A stretch of DNA of 64,000 bases from Heterobilharzia americana (taxonomy: Eukaryota; Platyhelminthes; Trematoda; Strigeidida; Schistosomatidae). Position 1 is the stretch's first letter. Every line of letters begins with the position of its first letter. The notes under the pieces are model-generated. The model saw nothing but the letters and a program-made list of their open reading frames with translations. It did no database searches and had not been told where the DNA came from. Shown here one piece after another: positions 59,106 through 64,000 of the stretch. The position numbers and the translations under genes are program-made. Location: positions 30,891,661-30,955,660 of the forward strand of contig OX104127.1 in NCBI GenBank assembly GCA_944470555.2, in the 5' to 3' direction.

Positions 59106-59554
59106 TCTTTCTACTTAATATGACCTTTGGTTTTTGATACTAACCTAGAATCTTTTGTCGTGTTGAATCCTCAAGTAACCAATATGATTCATATGACAAA
59201 TCAACTGTCTACACAAATTGTGGACATATTTTTCTCTCTACTACAACTGCTTGACATCCCATTAAATTGAAAACTTTCACCTCATCAACGAAATCCCATT
59301 CTAATTTAGCCAGAAGTGTCGTGCAACATAATGTCATTTACTGCTATTGGCAGTGATATGGCGTCATTTCATGTTATTTAAAATATCGGCCTATTTCAAA
59401 ATAAATTTCATTGAAGGCCTTTCTGTTTTCTGCCTAGAAGAGTCTACAAAAATCGAAGTATTCAGAGACACGTACATAAGTTACGTACGATACAGAATTT
59501 TAGTTAACTCTCCTAAGTTAAGCAAGTCCAGTTGTATTCTGATACTTTAAAAAA

Positions 59555-59946
59555 AGGTGTGACTGACTGTCATCAAACTGTATAACAGCTAAAGAAGTGG
59601 AACACTATCCTGCATGGCTGTCTAAAGGACAGTATAAAGCCATCAACAGCTGTATTCTTGAGCGTTTGATTATTGCTGATCACTTAGCTCTACGAGAGTC
59701 TTCTTTCAAAGTCACTTATAAAGTGAAGGCAAACATTTCGAAGCGAGTGAGTATTCACCGTCTAAACACAACAGAACCTCTGGCAATTCAGCAATACAAG
59801 CCCACTGTTGGCATTCAACAAAAAAACATTCAGTCCCAATCATAAACTCCCTTAAAAAGTTTATTTATTTCCTCGTTTATTTACTATAACCTTATAACCA
59901 ATTTCTGATGACCCTGATTTAACCTTCTAGCCGTCACCACCTTATG
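59555..59946 (+). pseudogene. Penelope-like element C-terminus and 3' end (+)
   Basis: The + strand reads EHYPAWLSKGQYKAINS, ILERLI, SFKVTYKVKANISKRV and LAIQQYKPTVGIQQKN, then stops at 59843. This is the C-terminal half of a PLE GIY-YIG endonuclease. Immediately upstream, in other frames, a GR-C and LSSNCITAKEVEHYPAWL text marks the damaged first half. The 3' end to 59946 is inverted and repeated at 59995. Confidence 0.7.
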
Positions 59947-59994
59947 ACTTTTTGATCGTCTTTGATGACTTTGAATCAACCCATTAGCCATATA

Positions 59995-60180
59995 TAAGGT
60001 GGTGACGGCTAGAAGGTTAAATCAGGGTCATCAAAAATCGGTTATAAGGTTATAGTGAGTAAACAAGAAAATAAATGAATTTTTTAGGGGGCTTACGATC
60101 TTGACTGAATGCTTTTTGTTGAATGCCAACAGCGGGCTTGTAGTCCTGGATTGCCAGAGGTTCTGCTGTACTTACAATGT
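59995..60180 (-). pseudogene. Penelope-like element 3' end (-), tail-to-tail partner
   Basis: The reverse complement closely matches 59769-59946: ACCTCTGGCAAT, GGCATTCAACAAAAA, then AACCTTCTAGCCGTCACCAC. The arms are about 178 bp with scattered differences, separated by about 48 bp. It encodes only the last residues of the endonuclease plus the 3' UTR. Confidence 0.75.
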
Positions 60181-63100
60181 ACAGCTTTTGAAAATGATTC
60201 GTGGTAAGGAAAATTTTTCTTCTGAATTGTCTTCTATTAATTTTTCTCAGTAAAGATCTTAAACCAAATGTACTGGAAATCTTTCTAGGTACAGCTGTGA
60301 GTGGTAATCATCGAAGATAGTTCCTACTAAAACTCATACAGCTCACAAGGTATGAGCTGTCGTCAATAGTTACTATCTGTCTAAAAACCTCACAAAGGAA
60401 TGTAGTCGTCATTTAAACTGTGGATGAGGGTAACATGTCATTGGAAATTCTTTGTCTGTTGACCAGGAAAGACAAGTTAAACACTGAGTGTTATTTCAAA
60501 TTCCCACGTCCACGTCCTAACTCCGATTTCAGATGAGGTTGTGACAAGAGTAAAATAAACATGTCATCGGATTTAGGTGATAGACTTGTGGTTAGCTTCA
60601 ACTGTAGTGGTGTCTCTCAGTCTTTGTTTTCAAATTATGTACACTTCTGGTTAGTATATTTGCACTTCATCTTTACGAATCGGTTCAAAAATCCAGCACC
60701 ACTTAACAGAGAAAGGTAATATCTAAAGAATTTTTATCTGATATCACTTTTATATATTCTGACATTGATAATCTCCTGACATAATCTAACTGGCATGAAG
60801 AAACAACAAACCCAACAGAATATCATTCACTTTTAGGGTTTCAGTAAAGGTTATTCTGAACATATCATGATTCCCTAAAAATTTTGAAATACATCCTGGT
60901 ATGATGGCTAATAAAGCTCACCCTTCATCACATGATTTAAATTTCTAACTGTAAATTTCTTTTCCCATTATCATCTGACTATGACTCTGTCAAACTGAAA
61001 TCAACTACTGACTGGATTTACTGATAGACCAGTTACTGAAAACCTCCAGATTTGCAGTTAATTTCCTATATAGAACTTATGCATTTACACGAAATAATGA
61101 CATATCTACAAAGCTATAGCTACTTACAGACAACAAGACTGTTCTTGCCTATTCAAAAGGAAGAAGGCAGTTTTAGGTTGATTGACAGCTATTTTTGAAT
61201 ATGAGACATAAAAAGTTACCAAATTACCAAAAAATTTCCTTTTGGAGAAGGTATACACCACCGACACCCTGAACTAATCATTTCACAAGTTTAAAACTAT
61301 AAATAAACAGGCTACCGATACAGAAACCTTTGGTCAATGATGCTGAAGATTTTAACTGCCAGTCGCCAATAATTATTCCAGGTGACACACATATTTCAAT
61401 GACAATTTAGGGGGTACGGCAAAACAAACACACGGCATTCGGAGAAAGCATATCTAATTACTAAATTCAACTTGTCCTGGACTCTTAAAGTAACTGTGTA
61501 AGTGTAAACGCTATTATCAAATGACTAATTATCATGTCTTAACAAGAAAAGTACATCATTCTTCTTAATTGCCAGTAAGTTTTTTTTAATTTTCAACTGG
61601 AATTTGTAGAGAAGAATGTTAGGTGTTACTAAGAAATTGCTGAGAAACCTTTAGGTTAGTTTTTGTTACTTGTTCACATTTATTACTAGGGCGTACCTGT
61701 AGAGCTCATTAAATTCACGTTTTCCAGCAGATTCACACCTGTGTCAGACATTTATAAATTCAGAGCCTGAACAGTATATAAAAACTGGTCAGCAGGATGG
61801 TTAATGTTACAGCCAACAAGTTCTAATTACCAACTGGAATTTGTCAGTCAAGTTTACAGCACGGTGCTACATTTGATGCTAAATATCATGAGTTGTATCA
61901 CTTAGAGTTAATTGTCACCTAAGTAACATAGTGATGAAGTTTCGCTGAGTGGTTCAGTTCAGTTATGAATTGTTTAGGGAATATGAATTTTCTCAAGGTT
62001 ACAGACGTGGCTTGGCTAGTGCCAAACAAGCCATAAATCTGGCTCTCCAGTTATCTCTAGGACTTTTGTTAATACTCAACAATTCATAAGGGGCATCACC
62101 AGGGGAACATCACTTCAGCTAATAGCAAGATAAAAATATGTGAGTTACTGTCCTTTTATACCACAAGAAATGTGATTGTTACACCGGTTATGTCATCATC
62201 CTATGGTAACTCACTAAGAATGTTTGCAAATTTTGAAATTGACCGAAAGATTCAACCCCATAACGAATAAACAAGATTAAAAGTAAAATATCGTTTTCCC
62301 ATGTTCTTTTTAATTCAAACCTCTTCTTGAAATTATAGCTAGTGACAACCCCTTTGTCCGCGTTCAAATTAACAGCTAAACAAATTCGTGTAAGGATGGT
62401 TATCTTAGTGTTATTGCTTGTATTACACCGTCGTTGATTGGACAGAATTTTCTAGGTTATGGTATGGGTCACCTGATTTATTCAACAACATTTTTGTTCC
62501 AGTCGAAAACAGCTGTTCACGTTATATAATTATTGGCAATTGATAAATGCTGAGCTTATCTTGCAAATGTCAGGTATTACCATAACATGTAGGCTTAAAT
62601 CCCCTAGATGTTCACCTTACGTAGTGTTAAGAAACAAGCCCATAGTAAATCACGTGACGTTTCAAAATGCTAAATAATAAAATTTTTCACTATATTTTTA
62701 GCATGGAACAGTTTCAAAAATAACAATTAATGAAATCTTGAATTGTGAGCTATTCATGATGGTTTTAAGTCATTAGTATCTTCATCGGTTGGAACTGGTA
62801 ATCAGAATCCCCTCATTTTCAGGGTGCTGCTTTGTAGTCATAAAGCCTAGTCAAAATACAAATATTTTGATTGCTAGGCGGGTCATATTTTGAAGTTAGC
62901 TGGGATTTTATTTTTAAGGTAGTCTTTATCACATCCCTTGGAAAGCCACTGAAAGCCTGGGAACACTGAACAAAATACCAGGCAAACCAAGTCTGACGTG
63001 AGGAAAAATACTCAATGATGACATAAGATGAAGGTTGGATTATATTGTGAATTGACAGACTATAAATCTTCGTTAACCTCGGAATACATTACTGTATGGT

Positions 63101-63184
63101 GCTAATTACTGACATGCTTTGGGACTGATGTTCTAAAGTTCTTATGATATGCCGTGAATTGTAGAGTCTACCAGTTGGATCTAA
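60181..63184. other. Non-coding stretch with a small family A tail fragment
   Basis: CCACTGAAAGCCTGGGAACAC (about 62945-62965) resembles the tail side of a family A copy on the - strand. Nothing else is recognisable in this roughly 3 kb. Confidence 0.35.
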
Positions 63185-64000
63185 GTGTAAAACTTGGGCA
63201 CTGGGGTAGAATTCATTTCCATATTTGATTTGTTTATTTAATTTATAACATATAGTGATATAGTATTATTTACTTGACCATCAATTATTTTTCATAATCA
63301 TTTCAGTGTAATCTCACTACTCTCAACATCTGCTTTTTGTATTCCTATCACCTCATATGATTTGTTTTTATTGGCATCAAAATTTTCCATATCTCTGGTA
63401 TAGGTGTTGCGTGTTGACTCAATAAACAAAGATTCAGTAATCAATCTCTCTCAATCACCACCTAATTATATTGTACTTATGTGGTTGTGTTAATGCGTGC
63501 ATAGCAATAGCTGATTATTTTCAAGATTATTGATCTTATTCGGGTCTGTCATTCTATACTTAACTAAATTGCTATGTTCGGCTATTCTAACTGATCCCAA
63601 AACAACCGGGTTAATTTGACCTATGTACTTGACCTAGCAGTCATTACATGGAATTCGACAGATTAGATTATTTTGGTTAGTTGGTTCTATCGGATTCCTA
63701 AGCCAGCCGACTAAGCTTATTTCTGAGTGAGTTTATAGGTTTTAAATGCCACCTTAATTCTAGCTTTCTTGAGGATCCTACATAAAGTTTCTGGTGTACC
63801 TTCCTTATTGGGTAAGACAATGAATTCTGTGAACTTCTTTCTACTTGTGTTGTCGTTACTATTCGTATTCATGTTACTGTTATCTTTTCGTCTCTTGCTC
63901 GTCCGTACGATTTTCTTAAAAAACTGTGGAGGGTAATTATTAGTTATCAACGCTTCTTCCACGTGTTTCAATTACTTGTTTAGGTCCTTGCGCTGACTGT
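63185..64000 (-). pseudogene. Penelope-like element 3' half (-), runs off the window
   Basis: The - strand frame at 63971-63717 contains ITNNYPPQFFKKIVRTSKRR, LPNKEGTPETLCRILKK and IKVAFK. After a frame break, NNLICRIPCNDC, VKYIGQINPV and VRIAEHSNLVKYRM follow, then the 3' UTR to 63185. This is the most continuous PLE segment in the window: linker plus GIY-YIG endonuclease with the YIG and EH motifs. It is broken by a stop after the linker (63717) and another at the VKYIG segment. Any reverse transcriptase would lie beyond the right edge. Confidence 0.75.

Overview
This window looks like gene-poor, AT-rich, repeat-dominated DNA from a blood fluke (genus Schistosoma). The evidence is the combination of Sm-alpha-type tRNA-related repeats that carry a hammerhead ribozyme, many degenerate Penelope-like (PLE) fragments ending in GIY-YIG endonuclease remnants, RTE/SR2-like non-LTR retrotransposon copies, long (TA)n tracts, and one gene with a probable 53-nt micro-intron. 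The genus is inferred from the families present. I cannot assign the species.

Only one convincing protein gene is visible, at 10991-13738 on the + strand. It appears to encode a large single-pass type I membrane protein: signal peptide, Cys-containing ectodomain, Thr-rich mucin-like stalk, one transmembrane helix and a Ser/Asn-rich, basic cytoplasmic tail. I do not recognise the family. It reads through only if a 53-nt intron (12573-12625) is removed and a frame change near 13411-13486 is resolved by a 1-nt slip or a second short intron. A possible exon of another gene lies on the - strand at 22389-22623.

Layout: 1-4180 holds a PLE remnant and a roughly 250-bp-period direct repeat. An inverted repeat with 353-bp arms (4192-4544 and 8490-8842), apparently perfect by eye, encloses about 4 kb that includes another PLE remnant and an Sm-alpha copy. 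The gene follows. 14-26 kb is non-coding DNA with three families of tRNA-like short retroposons (called A, B and C here; A carries a hammerhead-like fold) and an inverted pair of Sm-alpha copies. 26.2-33.6 kb holds a nearly full-length RTE copy (-) and a 5'-truncated inverted copy (+). 35-44 kb holds more short retroposons, several PLE pieces, a second non-LTR fragment, large (TA)n tracts and a third hammerhead-like motif. 50.8-54.6 kb holds a third RTE copy abutting, and probably interrupting, a decayed PLE. 55.6-55.95 kb is a MITE-like inverted repeat. 56.6-64 kb is PLE-rich, with two nearly identical 437-bp PLE 3' segments and a tail-to-tail PLE palindrome.

Most open reading frames here are translations of dead transposons, their antisense strands or microsatellites, and I have not called them genes. 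The most interesting themes are the repeated co-occurrence of pol III-like promoters with hammerhead folds in at least two families (with nearly all copies catalytically decayed), an RTE lineage carrying short tandem-array expansions at matching sites in every copy, and several inverted duplications, one with a hairpin at its breakpoint.
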